DNA from: Citrus sinensis
Taxonomy: Eukaryota > Streptophyta > Magnoliopsida > Sapindales > Rutaceae
Length of the DNA stretch: 64,000 bases
Assembly (NCBI RefSeq): GCF_022201045.2
Contig: NC_068557.1
Span: forward strand, 28,311,501 to 28,375,500
Reading direction: 5' to 3'
Made by a program: the position numbers and the translations under genes
Notes under the pieces: generated by a model
What the model saw: the letters and a program-made list of their open reading frames with translations, nothing else
What the model was told of the DNA's origin: nothing
The model's database searches: none
Part shown: piece after piece, positions 36,476 to 48,332 of the stretch
Position numbering within the stretch: position 1 is the first letter of the stretch
How the letters are laid out: the number at the start of each line of letters is the position of its first letter

Positions 36476-38326
36476 ATGACCTCCTGGCTCATGCACTCAA
36501 AGCAGCCAAGTTACGAAGAAATCTCAGACCTTCCTTGTCGTGTAAAATCTCTCTACCACTCCACTCCAGCTTCCCAAGAAAACCCAATAACTTACGTGGT
36601 CAGGAAGTGCATCACCCTATTGCAAGTATGTGCATCTTCAAAGCACAAACTGAAGCAAGTTCATGCCTTCTCTATCAGGCATGGGGTCCCGCTCAACAAT
36701 CCGGACTTGGGCAAATACCTTATCTACGCTATTGTGTCTCTTTCATTTCCAATTTCTTATGCTCATAACATCTTTTCACATGTTCAAGACCCAAATATTT
36801 TCACTTGGAATACAATGATCAGAGGTTATGCTGACAGTGACAACCCACTGCTAGCTGTTGAGTTGTACAGTAAAATGCACGTTTCTGGCATTAAACCTGA
36901 CACGCATACGTACCCTTTTCTTCTGAAAGCCATATCTAAGTTGGCAGATGTTAGAATGGGTGAGCAGACACATTCCGTTGCTATAAGAAATGGGTTTGAG
37001 TCCTTGGTTTTTGTTCAAAACAGTTTGGTTCATATGTACGCCGCTTTTGGTCATGTTAAAGATGCGTGCAAAGTGTTTGAGTTAATGTCTGAAAGAGATC
37101 TCGTGGCTTGGAATTCTGTGATTAATGGGTTTGCTTCGAATGGGAAACCAAATGAGGCCTTGACTCTTTTTAGGGAAATGGCTTCGGGGGGTGTCGAGCC
37201 AGATGGGTACACAATGGTCAGTCTGTTTTCAGCATGTGCTGAGCTTGGTGCTTTGGCATTAGGGAGAAGGGCTCATACGTACGTATGGAAGGTTGGTTTG
37301 AGTGACAATGTGAATGTTAATAATGCCCTTTTGGACTTTTATTCCAAGTGTGGGATTATTATTGCCGCACAAAGAGTGTTCCGTGAGATGAGGAAGAGGA
37401 ATGCAGTTTCTTGGAGCACTTTGGTTGTTGGTTTAGCTGTTAACGGTTTTGGTAAGGAAGCACTAGAACTTTTCAAGGAGATGGAGATAGGGGGATTTGT
37501 ACCTGGGGAGGTCACTTTTGTTGGTGTCTTGTATGCTTGTAGCCATTGTGGAATGGTTGACGAGGGTTTCAGTTATTTCAGAAGGATGAAAGATGAGTAT
37601 GGCATTATGCCAAAGATAGAACACTTCGGGTGCATGGTTGATTTGTTGGGTAGGGCGGGCTTGGTTAAACAGGCCTATGAGTATATTCAAAACATGCTAA
37701 TGCCGCCAAATGCTGTCGTCTGGAGGACCTTGTTAGGAGCATGCACAATACATGGCCATTCGGCTATAGCGGAGATTGCCAGATCAAAACTCTTGCAATT
37801 AGAGCCTAAACACAGCGGGGATTATGTGCTCCTCTCAAACCTGTATGCGTACGAGCAGCGTTGGTTAAATGTGCAAGAGGTTAGGAGGACAATGGTTAAG
37901 GAAAGGGTGAAGAAGACTCCAGGTCATAGCCTTGTTGAGCTGGGTAACCGCGTCTTTGAATTTTTCATGGGTGATAGATCTCATCCTCAAACTGAGGAAA
38001 TACATGCAATGCTAGCGGAGATCACAAAGAAGTTGAAGCTGGAAGGGTACGTTCCTCGTACAGAAAATGTGTTCGCGGACATAGAAGAGGAAGAGAAAGA
38101 GGATGCTTTATCTTATCACAGCGAGAAGATTGCAATTGCTTTTATGCTTGTTAATACAGCGCCTGGAACCCCAGTTAGGGTTGTTAAGAATTTGAGAGTA
38201 TGTGCAGATTGCCATCTAGCAATCAAACTTATCTCAAAAGTTTATAGCAGAGAGATTGTTGTTAGGGATCGTAGTCGATTTCACCATTTTAAAGATGGTC
38301 ATTGTTCTTGTAGAGATTACTGGTGA
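36476..38326 (+). CDS. PLS-class DYW pentatricopeptide repeat protein (At4g21065 orthologue)
   Basis: An intronless 616-residue protein. Tandem 31-36-residue PLS repeats run from about residue 50 to 430 (for example NIFTWNTMIRGYAD, DLVAWNSVINGFAS, NAVSWSTLVVGLAVNG). The E/E+ region (PPNAVVWRTLLGAC, GDYVLLSNLYA) follows, and then a complete DYW domain: zinc/catalytic HSE at about 548-550, CADC at 576-579, and a terminal HCSCRDYW. DYW proteins are cytidine-deaminase-type C-to-U RNA editing factors of mitochondria or plastids. Similarity to At4g21065 is continuous, including ITFVGILYACSHCGMV-like and LRVCADCHLAIKL blocks. No strong targeting peptide is obvious at the chosen start; TargetP-type prediction would be needed to choose the organelle. 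It lies next to BRCA1, as in Arabidopsis. Confidence 0.93.
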   Translation: MTSWLMHSKQPSYEEISDLPCRVKSLYHSTPASQENPITYVVRKCITLLQVCASSKHKLKQVHAFSIRHGVPLNNPDLGKYLIYAIVSLSFPISYAHNIFSHVQDPNIFTWNTMIRGYADSDNPLLAVELYSKMHVSGIKPDTHTYPFLLKAISKLADVRMGEQTHSVAIRNGFESLVFVQNSLVHMYAAFGHVKDACKVFELMSERDLVAWNSVINGFASNGKPNEALTLFREMASGGVEPDGYTMVSLFSACAELGALALGRRAHTYVWKVGLSDNVNVNNALLDFYSKCGIIIAAQRVFREMRKRNAVSWSTLVVGLAVNGFGKEALELFKEMEIGGFVPGEVTFVGVLYACSHCGMVDEGFSYFRRMKDEYGIMPKIEHFGCMVDLLGRAGLVKQAYEYIQNMLMPPNAVVWRTLLGACTIHGHSAIAEIARSKLLQLEPKHSGDYVLLSNLYAYEQRWLNVQEVRRTMVKERVKKTPGHSLVELGNRVFEFFMGDRSHPQTEEIHAMLAEITKKLKLEGYVPRTENVFADIEEEEKEDALSYHSEKIAIAFMLVNTAPGTPVRVVKNLRVCADCHLAIKLISKVYSREIVVRDRSRFHHFKDGHCSCRDYW

Positions 38327-40184
38327 AATAAGAAGCATTTGGAATTGATTGCTTCTATTCAAATGATGAAGAAGTTTCTTCTTTTGAAGCTCTCTTTACT
38401 ATTGGCTTAATTGCCAATTGCATCTATCCTAGCTAGCATTTGGACGTAGTTTAATGCTTTTTTTTTTCTTTTGCCATGGCGATGACTGATAAATATTTAT
38501 GAAAAATTAGCTTCCCGATTATCATAAAAGGCACTGGTTGATAGTAAAGTGTAAACAATGTACGTAAACACTAATTGTTTATCATAGAGGGACATAAGAG
38601 AGAAGTTCGTATGACAAAAAGTATATATTATCATTATTACTTTTATTATAATTATTATTTAATAATTATTTTTAACATATAGGTCTCTCTGTGATGTTAA
38701 TAATTTTTTTGACAGCAACAATAATGTAAAAAGATATACCATTAGATCTAATCAATGGTGCATATTATTTCTAGTAATAAAAAAATTAATTATTTTTAAA
38801 ACAATATAGCCAATTAACAAACAAATGAAAGGGTGATTTTAAATTTAAAAATAAAAATAATAAGAGATACGATAAAATCCCATATTACAAAGTCTTTTAT
38901 CTAAAATTGAATTCTTATCAAGTTCTTTTATTTGAAATTGAATTCTTGACATAATAAGACATAAGCTTCATTGCATAATGTTTATGCGTGCATCTTCTTT
39001 TAGATAAAGATTCTAATTTCAAATATAATTGAAAAATGAAGCGATTTATGAAAGTTAGATATTGCAAATAAGCTGCAATTAGTCACGTGTCATACTTGCA
39101 CAGTAAAAAGGAACATGTTTCAAGATTTGCACAACAAGATATATGTTCTACTAATCGGGAGGAATAATGGATTCGATTTCAGTGAGTAAAAAAATATTAT
39201 GTATCAATGTTATGGTCATAGCACCTTAGTATTTTTCTCTCAGTTGCTAGGTTTAAGTCGTTTACTCATGTATCATTCTGAATGGAATGCTAGACATTCA
39301 TAAGATGTAACTAGTTAACTTTCTTTGGATTAATAATACTTATATTCGCAATTATCATATTATTGTATTTGCTAGATGATAAGAGATTTTTAAATTGGCA
39401 AAATGTTACTAATAGAAAGTGGATGTACACAGCTTGGGCAAAGAGATTAAAACTTTTTAATTAATTAATTATCATTATATTAAATTATATTAAGTGAATG
39501 GTTAAGATTATGTTATTTAAATTTAAGGGTACACAACAATCTCACTCTAAATATTTTAAAAATACATACAGCATTATAGAATTATTATACATTTTCAATC
39601 TTTATCAATTGTTATAGTTTTTTATTTTTTTTTCACAATAATTGTGACTTAAAATTTATAGCAGTTAAATATCAATTAGGACCTAAATGAACTATCAACT
39701 AGCTGACGAGACATTGCTTCTTTTATCTCAAGACTCTCAGTCCTCTCCAAATGATGTTCGTTCTAAATTTGAAGTATGATACACGAGTTTAATTTTGAAA
39801 TTACAAGTTTAATTTTCTAAACCCCTCCTGAATCCTGTCCAAGGGCCTTGGCTGCACACTAATACTTGGGCCTTATTCGACGAGGTCCATTAGCTATTTT
39901 GACATACGACGTAAACGTGGCAAGATTTTCTTCTTCGCTGCTGTCTCGTAAAAGAATTGTTTTAATTTATTATTTTTGACCCGCGAAATGGCAATTTTTC
40001 CGCGCGTCATAAAATTCGAAAGATTTACGATTCACTCCAGTTTAAACAAAAAATGGCGCCACCTTCATCTTAATCTAATAATCCCGTTCCCTTCTTTGTC
40101 TCTCCAACTCTTTCTGGAAAAAAGAAAAAGATCTTCAGAAGAACAAATACGGAAAAAGAAAAAAGAAAATAAACAGAGCAAAAA
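38327..40184. other. Intergenic region between the PPR gene and BRCA1
   Basis: AT-rich, no supported gene. The last about 200 bp before the BRCA1 ATG look like its promoter and leader, with a GCGCGTC patch at about 40003 and A-rich leader. Confidence 0.5.
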
Positions 40185-43100
40185 ATGGGGGATCAGAGAA
40201 GTCACCTGGAGAAAATGGGCAGAGAACTCAAGTGTCCTATTTGGTAAAACTCAACACGGTAGCAAAGATAACTAACGGCTTCATCATTAAATTTAAAATC
40301 TAATTTTTTATTCTAATTTTATTTATTTTGCAGCTTGAGTTTGCTGAGTTCTGCTGTTTCGCTTACGTGCAATCATGTATTCTGCAAGTAAACTCTCTTT
40401 GCTTTGCTTGCTTATTTGTTCTTAATTCCCTAATTTGGAAAAATAACCCACCCATTAATCTGACGCGGTGATATTATGTTTGTTTTCAGTGCGTGCATTG
40501 TCAAATCGATGAAATCGGGTTCTAATTGTCCGGTTTGTAAAGTGCCCTATCGCCGAAGAGGTGTAGATTCTGCTTTATTTTTTAGATTATTTACATTGTT
40601 AATTTTTAATCTGTCATCATTTTGAGGAGTTTAGTGATATTTGAAATCATAAGCTAGCCTGGTGACTTGAAATTTCTATTGATAATTTGCTTAAGAATTC
40701 TTGTGATTTGATTATGCCAAAAGCATAAGGTTAAGGGTTGTCCATTTCACTTCTCATCTATTTCGTATACATTACATTTACAATCTGGGGTGGAAGAAAC
40801 TAAATGACCTGTTCTATTGTCGTAATGCATTATGGGTAATTTTTGTGAGGCCAAGCTTGCAGTGATGTTGAATTGGAAATCATTCTTCTTTTTTAGATAT
40901 AAGATGGATAACCTGATCTTTATTTGACTGTAGAGATTCGCGCTGCTCCTCACATGGACAACTTGGTCAGTGTTTACAAAAGCATGGAAGTTGCTTCTGG
41001 AATTAATATATTTGTTACTCAGGATGAATCATCAACTAAGTCATCAGGTGATGTAGTGGCACATAAATCTGTTGTATAAATAGTGTAGAGTTTCTGCCTG
41101 TTCTGGAAGTAAAAGCCTCAATCTAAGAAGCATTTGCAAAATATGCATAAAAATAATCATGATACCATGGGAATGAATAGAAGTATTAGGTGTGCTAATT
41201 GATGTGGGCATAAATTTCTGGACTTCTAGTGATATCTGCATTGCTCCCCCTTGGTATCACTGTTATTAGGGAAAAAATGATTAAGTTATATCTTAGTTAT
41301 AACCTGGGAGTAACTTGTCCAATAGCTGTTATGGGCTTTATATGCTTTGGCATGCAATTAAGCGTATAATGCCTGTGTTGTGGGTTAATAGTTTTACCAT
41401 TTCTTGTTCCTTCCTACAGATAAAGAAAAGTGGGTTCAAGGCGATCTTATTTGTGGTGAACAAGTTACTGGAGGGTGTCAGGACAAAGTAGAGCATCAAG
41501 GAACATCAAAAGGCAAAAGGTTCAGGAGAACAAGTAAAGCCACTGTGGAACCCTCTGGAACTGTTTGCACGAAACCTTCCTGCCCAACCAAGAAAAGAGT
41601 TCAGGTGGCACAGTATCCTCTTCCAGAAACCCCAACACAGCCTGCAAAGTTGGAAGGTGGCACTGTTAAAAACACCACCGGTGAGTTAAAGAGTAGCTCA
41701 GTTGTTATAAGGGAGAATCCTGTTATAAACAAAGAAGGTACAGTGCTTTCACCTTTCTTTTGGTTGAGGGATGAAGAAGACAGAGAGAAATCAAGTCAGC
41801 ATACAGAGACAGATGCATATATAACACCCCCAGATGTTCCTTCTTTCAGTGATCTGAAGCACTCAGAAGATATAAGTTCTTCTGAATTGTCCCCTACAGT
41901 GAGTAGTTTAATCTACTCGGTATTAGTCATAGTATTCTGCTAGATTTTTATTTTTTTTAAATAAATTGTCACTGCTTTAAGTTTTGTTTCATACTTACAA
42001 AATTTTACTATTTCCAGAATCTGCAATAGTTGTCCATATCACTGTTTCTTATCTGACTCTGTCGCCTTGAAACCAGAATATTACGCTTTATGGTTGTTTG
42101 GTGATATAATTTCTCTCTTATGTCTTGGAAAATTTATGTAGGCCGAAGTACATGGCAAATCTGATGGCCTGGATTTCTTTGAAAGTGAGATATTTGAATG
42201 GACACAAAGGGCTTGCTCTCCTGAACTTCTTCCAAGTCCTGCGAAGACTCAAGTATTGATGCCTATATCATATTTCACTGTACTGCTTCATTTTGCGTCA
42301 GTTTCCTTTTTTCTTACTAAAAACACTGGCAATGCAGGTGGCAGATGCTGAAGAAAATGGAAAGGGCCTAGAAGCAGCTTTGCAGGGTTCAAACACCGTT
42401 GTAGATATCAGTAATGGAAATGCTACTTGTGTAATCTTTGAACAAGGAAATGGAAATGAGAATGAGGGGCGCTGCAAGGCATTGTGCCCAAGAAACACAA
42501 ATCCTAACAATATGATTGAGAATGGTAAACTGAACAAGAAAGGCAGGAAGGCTAATAGTACTGCCCAAAAGAAGTATGCAAAGAGAGATACAAATAAAGG
42601 TTCCACAACTCCTGCAACTTCAAATGAAGAATCTGAAAACTTTGTACAAAAGCAAACAAGTATCAGTAATGCTAAGTTTTCTCAGAAGTCTAGTAACAGG
42701 AGGGGCACCTGTGCAGCAGAGCCAATACCTGATAATGTTCTTGCTGCCTCTGTAAGAACTGAAATTGTAGATCAGCATGGGAAGAACATTGGCTCTGATT
42801 TGCCTACTTCTCTGGGTAAGAAGCAAGGCAGTGATGAAGACCTTCACTTCATGAAGACTAGAAAAAAGTGCTGGAAGATCAATAGCCAGACTGAGGAGGA
42901 TTTCTGCACTAAGTCGAAGAGACGAAAGGTGGACTCTACTGAAGTCAACGTGCTTGAAAACGTTTCTGTGGTTCAAAAGAAAACATATAAAGATACAGTC
43001 CCTCAACCATCACTGATACCTACTTTTGAGGATGCTGATAAGAAAGAATCTCTTCTCAAGGGAAAAACAACCAAAACTGCTAAAAAAACAAAAACTTCTT

Positions 43101-45839
43101 CAAATTTAAAATGCGATAAAGAATTGCAATGGAACAAAAGAATGAAAGCTTCTTTTAGTGGAATCTCAAAAGATGGGTTGGTTGGGGAGAGTAAAGTTCA
43201 AGAGGGTTGCAGCAGTACTGCAAATGAAACACAATCCCCTGAAGGGGTTAGAGGTAGTTCTGATATCGGAGTTCTGGAGAAGCTTCATAAGACACAGAGA
43301 GGAGCTTTGCGAAAATGTGAAACCCTTGCTCACAAAATTCAATGTTCTTTCTGTCATTCTTCAGAAAACTCAGAGGTATTTCTTTCTCATTTGTCTTCAT
43401 ATTTAGTCTCTCAACTCTCAACAGATCCATCACCTCCCTTCGACCTGACTCTCTCATGTATGACAATTAACATGTGATGCCCACATGCCAATGGTTTATA
43501 ATCTGCAAGTTATTTTACAGGCTTCAGGGGAGATGGTCCACTACTATAATGGCAAACCTGTTTCTGCAGATTACAATGGTGGATCCAAGATCATACATTC
43601 ACACAGGAACTGCACCGAATGGTAAATGAATTTTTTCAAGAGCAAAAGATTTGCTTCTAAAGCATTATAATTGCCATTTACAGAATTGGTCAAAGCCTGC
43701 ATGTAATATAGCTTCACTGATCCTTATAGCCAAACAAATCCAAGAGATACAACAGTGGTTCAGAAAAGCTTACTGTCTATGTGTGAATTGCTGTTTATCT
43801 GCTTTAGTTATTAATTTTTATTGCTTCTACTATGATGTAATCTATGTCTAACAAAGAATGTGATCTTTTAGAGTTTATAGAAGTTAAGACGTTGACTTAT
43901 CTGCAGGCTCAAGTCATTAGGAAAATGCAATCAGTCTTGTTTTAACCGCTGCTGTTTACAAAATTATTTCCAGGGCCCCTAACGTTTACTTTGAAGATGA
44001 TACTGTAATTAATCTTGAAGCTGAATTAGCTAGAAGTCGGAGAATTAAATGTTGCTGTTGTGGACTCAAAGGTGCAGCACTTGGGTGTTATGAGAAGACA
44101 TGTCGCAAGAGCTTTCATGTTCCTTGTGCAAAGTTGATCTTGCAGTGTAGATGGGACACTGTAAGCTTTATACATAAAAAATGATTTCTATATTTAGTAG
44201 ATATTCATTTCTCACATTTTGATCATGGTGTCATCTTTTTTTTTTTTTTTTTAATATCTCTTGACAGGATAACTTTGTCATGTTATGCCCTCTTCATACC
44301 TCTTCTAATTTGCCTAATGAGAATCCAGGATCTCAAGAAAGCAGAAAGAAATGCATTTCAAAGTATGCTTGTTGATGACTTTTATCAAATTTATCCTGGA
44401 ATTTATTATGACAAGCTATAATGCATTTCTGCAACATAATAATCTCATGTACAACTTTATTATTCTTCTATATTTTCCAGAAAATTGCTCACTCAACACA
44501 ATAAAGTTGCTTTTAAAAGTGACATCAGTACAAATAGCCGGCAGTCATGGGAAAACAAGTTGGTTCTCTGTTGCTCAGCTCTTACAGTTGGAGAGCAGGT
44601 ATACTGTACAGATACAATATTTTGTTGACAGGATTAGCAAAATGGTCTAATACCTTCTTGATACTTGGATTGCAGGAAATTGTTTCTGAATTCGAGAGAA
44701 TATCTAAAGTTAAACTGTTAAAGAAATGGGATTCATGTGTCACCCATATCATCGCATCAACAGATGAAAATGGAGCATGCAAAAGAACCATCAAATATTT
44801 GATGGGCATCTTGGAGGGGAAATGGATACTGAATGTTAACTGTTAGTTACCTCTGTTTACTTAGTGAATACATTTTATTAAACTTTAGGAGTTTTAAGAA
44901 ATTTTTATCAGATTGTGAAGTGTGTTCACTAAACACACAGGAAAGACATGCACATGCATAATTCTATGCAGTGCTTGTTATGCATATGATATATTTCATA
45001 TTTGTGTAAAGAATTATACTCAGTAGGAACTTGTCTGTCTGTGTCTGTTTACAGGGGTGAAGGCGTGCATGAAAGCCATGAAACCTGTTGATGAGGAGCA
45101 ATTTGAAATTATTGTTGATGTGCATGGAATGAGGAATGGTCCTCGATTAGGAAGACTGAGAGTTCTAAATAAGGTTGGTTTGTTCATTTAACTATTTTCT
45201 TCACATTTTGCTGGATGTTTTGCCATTTAGTTGTCATAGAAGATCTTTAATTTTGTATTAACCGGGACATATCTTAAGTTTCTGTAAAATTCTAACTTCA
45301 ATTCTGGATTATGAAGGTAAAATATAAAACATGTTCTGTTCATGTTCATGCAGGAACTAAATGCAAATTTAGCGGAAGCTAATCTCAAACTGAGTGTTTT
45401 TTGCGCTCAAAGTATATGTACCTACTAAAGTGCTTATGTCTATGCTTGTGGAATTTTATTTCTTATAAACAACTTTTCTTGCTTGCAGCAACAAAAGCTC
45501 TTTCATGGTTTGAAGTTCTATCCCATGGGAGGGTTTGAATCGTCCTACAGAGGATATCTACAAGAACTGATAGTTGCTGCTGGAGGAACTATTCTGCATC
45601 GGAAACCCATTTCAAGTGATCAGGGAGCTCTGTTGTCTGGTTCATCTACATGTTTAACCTTTATAATTTACAGTCTTGAGCTGCCTGATAAGTGTGATCT
45701 GAGCAAAAAGGATATGATCCTGACCAGCAGGCGGAATGAAGCAGAAGGTTTGGCGAGTTCAACTGGGGCCAAAGCAGTAAGTAATTCCTGGGTTTTGAAC
45801 TCCATTGCAGCCTGCAAATTGCAGAGTTTTGCTGAATAA
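40185..45839 (+). CDS. BRCA1: BRCA1 homologue (RING, extended PHD, tandem BRCT; E3 ubiquitin ligase in DNA repair)
   Basis: Fourteen exons: 40185-40243, 40334-40387, 40490-40560, 40934-41047, 41420-41898, 42142-42252, 42338-43375, 43521-43621, 43974-44160, 44268-44362, 44481-44598, 44676-44841, 45055-45173, 45489-45839. The protein is about 1020 residues; Arabidopsis BRCA1 has 941. The RING finger has Cys17, Cys20, Cys32, His34, Cys37, Cys40, Cys51 and Cys54. The linker has the plant-specific SPFFWLRDEED and SEIFEWTQRACSPE blocks. The extended PHD is at about 625-760 (CSFCHSSENSE, CCCGLKGAALGCYEK), and two BRCT domains are at about 790-880 (WDSCVTHIIAS, GILEGKWIL) and 910-1010 (FHGLKFYPMGGFE, SWVLNSIAAC). 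Plant BRCA1 works with BARD1 in homologous recombination in the nucleus. The long middle exon (346 codons) is poorly conserved and Lys/Ser-rich. All junctions fit GT-AG and phase. Confidence 0.95.
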
Positions 45840-46509
45840 TGATATGAAATCTATATAGAAAAGGACTTCTGGGTTTTGAAAATGTATTATTTGGTGAACA
45901 AGATTGGGTTTGTTTGTGCCGTACACATGAATAAGTGTATTTCTACAAATTTAAGTTGATTATCTAAATTAACGTTAGATAAGTAGCAATTATACAAGAT
46001 TTTGCTTCCATTAAGCTGTTTGAATTCATTCAATTATAAGGAATAAATAATGTTAGGAATCTCAACATTTGAATCTAATTTTGTATGTGATTCATTTATT
46101 AGATGGTAAATTTTATAACTTGTAAAATCATTATTTCATCGTCTAGTAGATGAATGCTACTGTAGTTGAGATTTACATATTGAGATTTTTAGTATTGCTC
46201 GTATAGAAAATTGATTTTCTAGCTTCTTTCTGTGCAAACTAGGAGGATTGAAGATGATTGAAAAGAACAAAATTTGGAAATGTACACAAGTTGACACGTG
46301 CTTTAAGCTAGAAAACTGAGCTAGCGAATTGTAATTTTCTCATAATGTGCAATCTTACTAATCGCTTACTACATTTGACATATTACAACTGCTTCCCTCT
46401 TGTGGATAATTCCGTAATGCCCATCACCTTAAAAAAATAAAAAAAGAACAAAAGAAAACAAAATTCCGTCGAGTCGACTCCGGTTTACAAGCAAGCAGAA
46501 CCTTTCTTC
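45840..46509. other. Gap between convergent BRCA1 and the coiled-coil gene
   Basis: It holds the two 3' untranslated regions and AT-rich sequence. No gene seen. Confidence 0.6.
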
Positions 46510-47572
46510 TCATGCAAGGACAGAAGGCTTGCTGGCATTGATTGGTGCTTTGGGCTTACCACAATCACTTTTATTTTGTATATGCTTTTTGATCTTCATA
46601 TTGAAGCTATCAAACATACCCTCTAATGCTGTAATCTCCTCTTCTATATCCACCTCTTGTTCCTCCTTTGTCGCTATTCGTTGTCTGAATCCAAGTATTT
46701 GATCAATTCCAGCTTCTACTTTCTTCCCCAGTTCCTCCATTGTCGCGCGCATGGCTGTATTTTCTTCTTTGACATATTTATACTTCTTCTTCAATGATCG
46801 ATACCCATCAAGGGACTTCAAAAGGTGCTCCGAAAGAGCCTTGTTTCGCTCTTGGAGAGCTGCATTCCCCTGTATCTCCCCTGCGCTGCACTTCTTCTCT
46901 TTGTGCTCGGCTGCACAATTTTGTACTTTTGCCAACAATGACGCATTTTGTGCTTTAAAGTCATTGATAAGTTCCTCCATTTCATTCAATTCATGAACCT
47001 TTCTAGCCAGCTCCCCGGCCATAATTTCCTTCTCCTTTCCCAAGCTCGAACACAAAACTTCCAAGCTCTTTCTTGCAGCCAAGCTTGCACTGAGCTGTCT
47101 TCTCAACTTTTCTTTGTCATCGGTTATTGGTTCACAAAGCTTTTTGTCCCTAGGCGCACGATTAGGCCTAAGATCTGTGTTGCATCGTCTGAGCTCCGCG
47201 ACTGATCTCTTGGCAACAGGTTGAGACTTTTGAATCCTTGTTTTAACATCATCTAGAATTGTTATCATTCCAGCTATCCTTTGTGGCTTCCTGTGATCTT
47301 GGTCTTTTGTGCTTGCCTCAGTATGATCCTGGATTAGTTTTAGTAATAGCTTTACATTGGCTGCAATACCTATTAAAAAAAAACCAAAAAAAATAAAAAA
47401 TCAAATCAAATAAAAGATGAAACTCGAGTATCTTCAATCAATCATATCATTAATTCATTATCAATATGACAACACTAAAACTACCTTCGAAACTAAGATC
47501 TTCTGGGCGATCCGCATTACTTGAGGAAGCCTTTGCTAAGTCTGGAGAAGAAAACGCACGATGCTGGCTCAT
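46510..47572 (-). CDS. Coiled-coil protein of unknown function
   Basis: Two minus-strand exons, 47572-47485 and 47360-46510, joined in phase (GT-AG), give 312 residues starting MSQHRAFSSPDLAKASSSN. Residues about 120-290 are Glu/Lys/Leu-rich with heptad-like spacing (for example KLRRQLSASLAARKSLEVL, RKVHELNEMEELINDFKAQN, LKKKYKYVKEENTAMRA), predicting a long parallel coiled coil. The N-terminal about 90 residues are Ser/Asp-rich then basic, and the tail is Lys/Ser/Pro-rich. There is no signal peptide or membrane segment. I do not recognise the family. The spaced heptads resemble myosin-tail-like or cytoskeletal/kinetochore linker proteins, which is only a structural resemblance. It is convergent with BRCA1. 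Confidence 0.8.
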
Positions 47573-48042
47573 AATTTCCCGGAGAAAAAGTCAAAGGAGA
47601 AAATTGTTTAAAGATAAGCAGCATAAAAGGGAAGACCAATGGTGAGTATATGGAGAGAAAGAAAAAGGGTATATTTTATTTTTGATTGTTCAAGAAGAAT
47701 AAATGACTATTCTATGAAATTCTCTATTGGGAGATTCAAAGAAGAGAGATTGCTTTTGCATTCTCTCTTCTCTTCTCTTCTCCTTGTGTGTGTTGATTAA
47801 TTTGTTTGTTGATGAAAATGAATATTATTTATTACTCTAGTGTTGTCATCATGGCTTTAGTTCATTCGAGAATGGTTGGTTCTTCGTTGTAAATCATCCG
47901 CAATTATTGGCGCTACTTTGAATTGTTCGTTAGCCGTTGGTTGTTTTGACTTCCAATTCTTGCACCAAAATGAAACAAGATCCTCTGCTTTAGAAGCTAT
48001 TACACACTACACTCAATTTGATGTCGCTATTCTTCAATTATT
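47573..48042. other. Upstream region of the coiled-coil gene
   Basis: It holds the probable 5' leader and promoter, including a CT-rich stretch at about 47760-47785. No other gene is supported. Confidence 0.5.
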
Positions 48043-48332
48043 GGGTATCACTTATTTTAGATTTAATTTCTATTTAAAATTGAGGTGTTATAATTTTTAA
48101 GTTATAGTTGCGGTTGAAAAAAAACTATAAATATGAAATAAAACTTAATAATTTGTAATAAATATAAAATTTTAAATAATAATTTTGACAAGATTATTAA
48201 AAATATAATATATTTCTCACAATATAGTTGAAAAATCATATTAACATAACTTTTAAGATATAACAGTAAGTGTTTACGAAATAATTTAATGTTGTAAGCT
48301 ACAACTGCTCAACCTCAATTATAAACGTACCC
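48043..48332. mobile_element. Second copy of the Tourist-like MITE family
   Basis: Read on the minus strand it begins GGGTACGTTTATAATTGAGG and contains TCAAAATTATTATTTAAAAT, both matching the element at 29055-29297 in order and spacing. The opposite end (GGGTATCACTTATTTTAG) is more diverged and I could not confirm a TAA/TTA duplication on both sides. About 290 bp. Confidence 0.65.

Noticed and set aside
45354-45417. Possible extra BRCA1 exon between exons 13 and 14
   Set aside because: It has AG and GT borders, but its 64-nt length would destroy the frame into exon 14, and the Arabidopsis protein has no corresponding segment.
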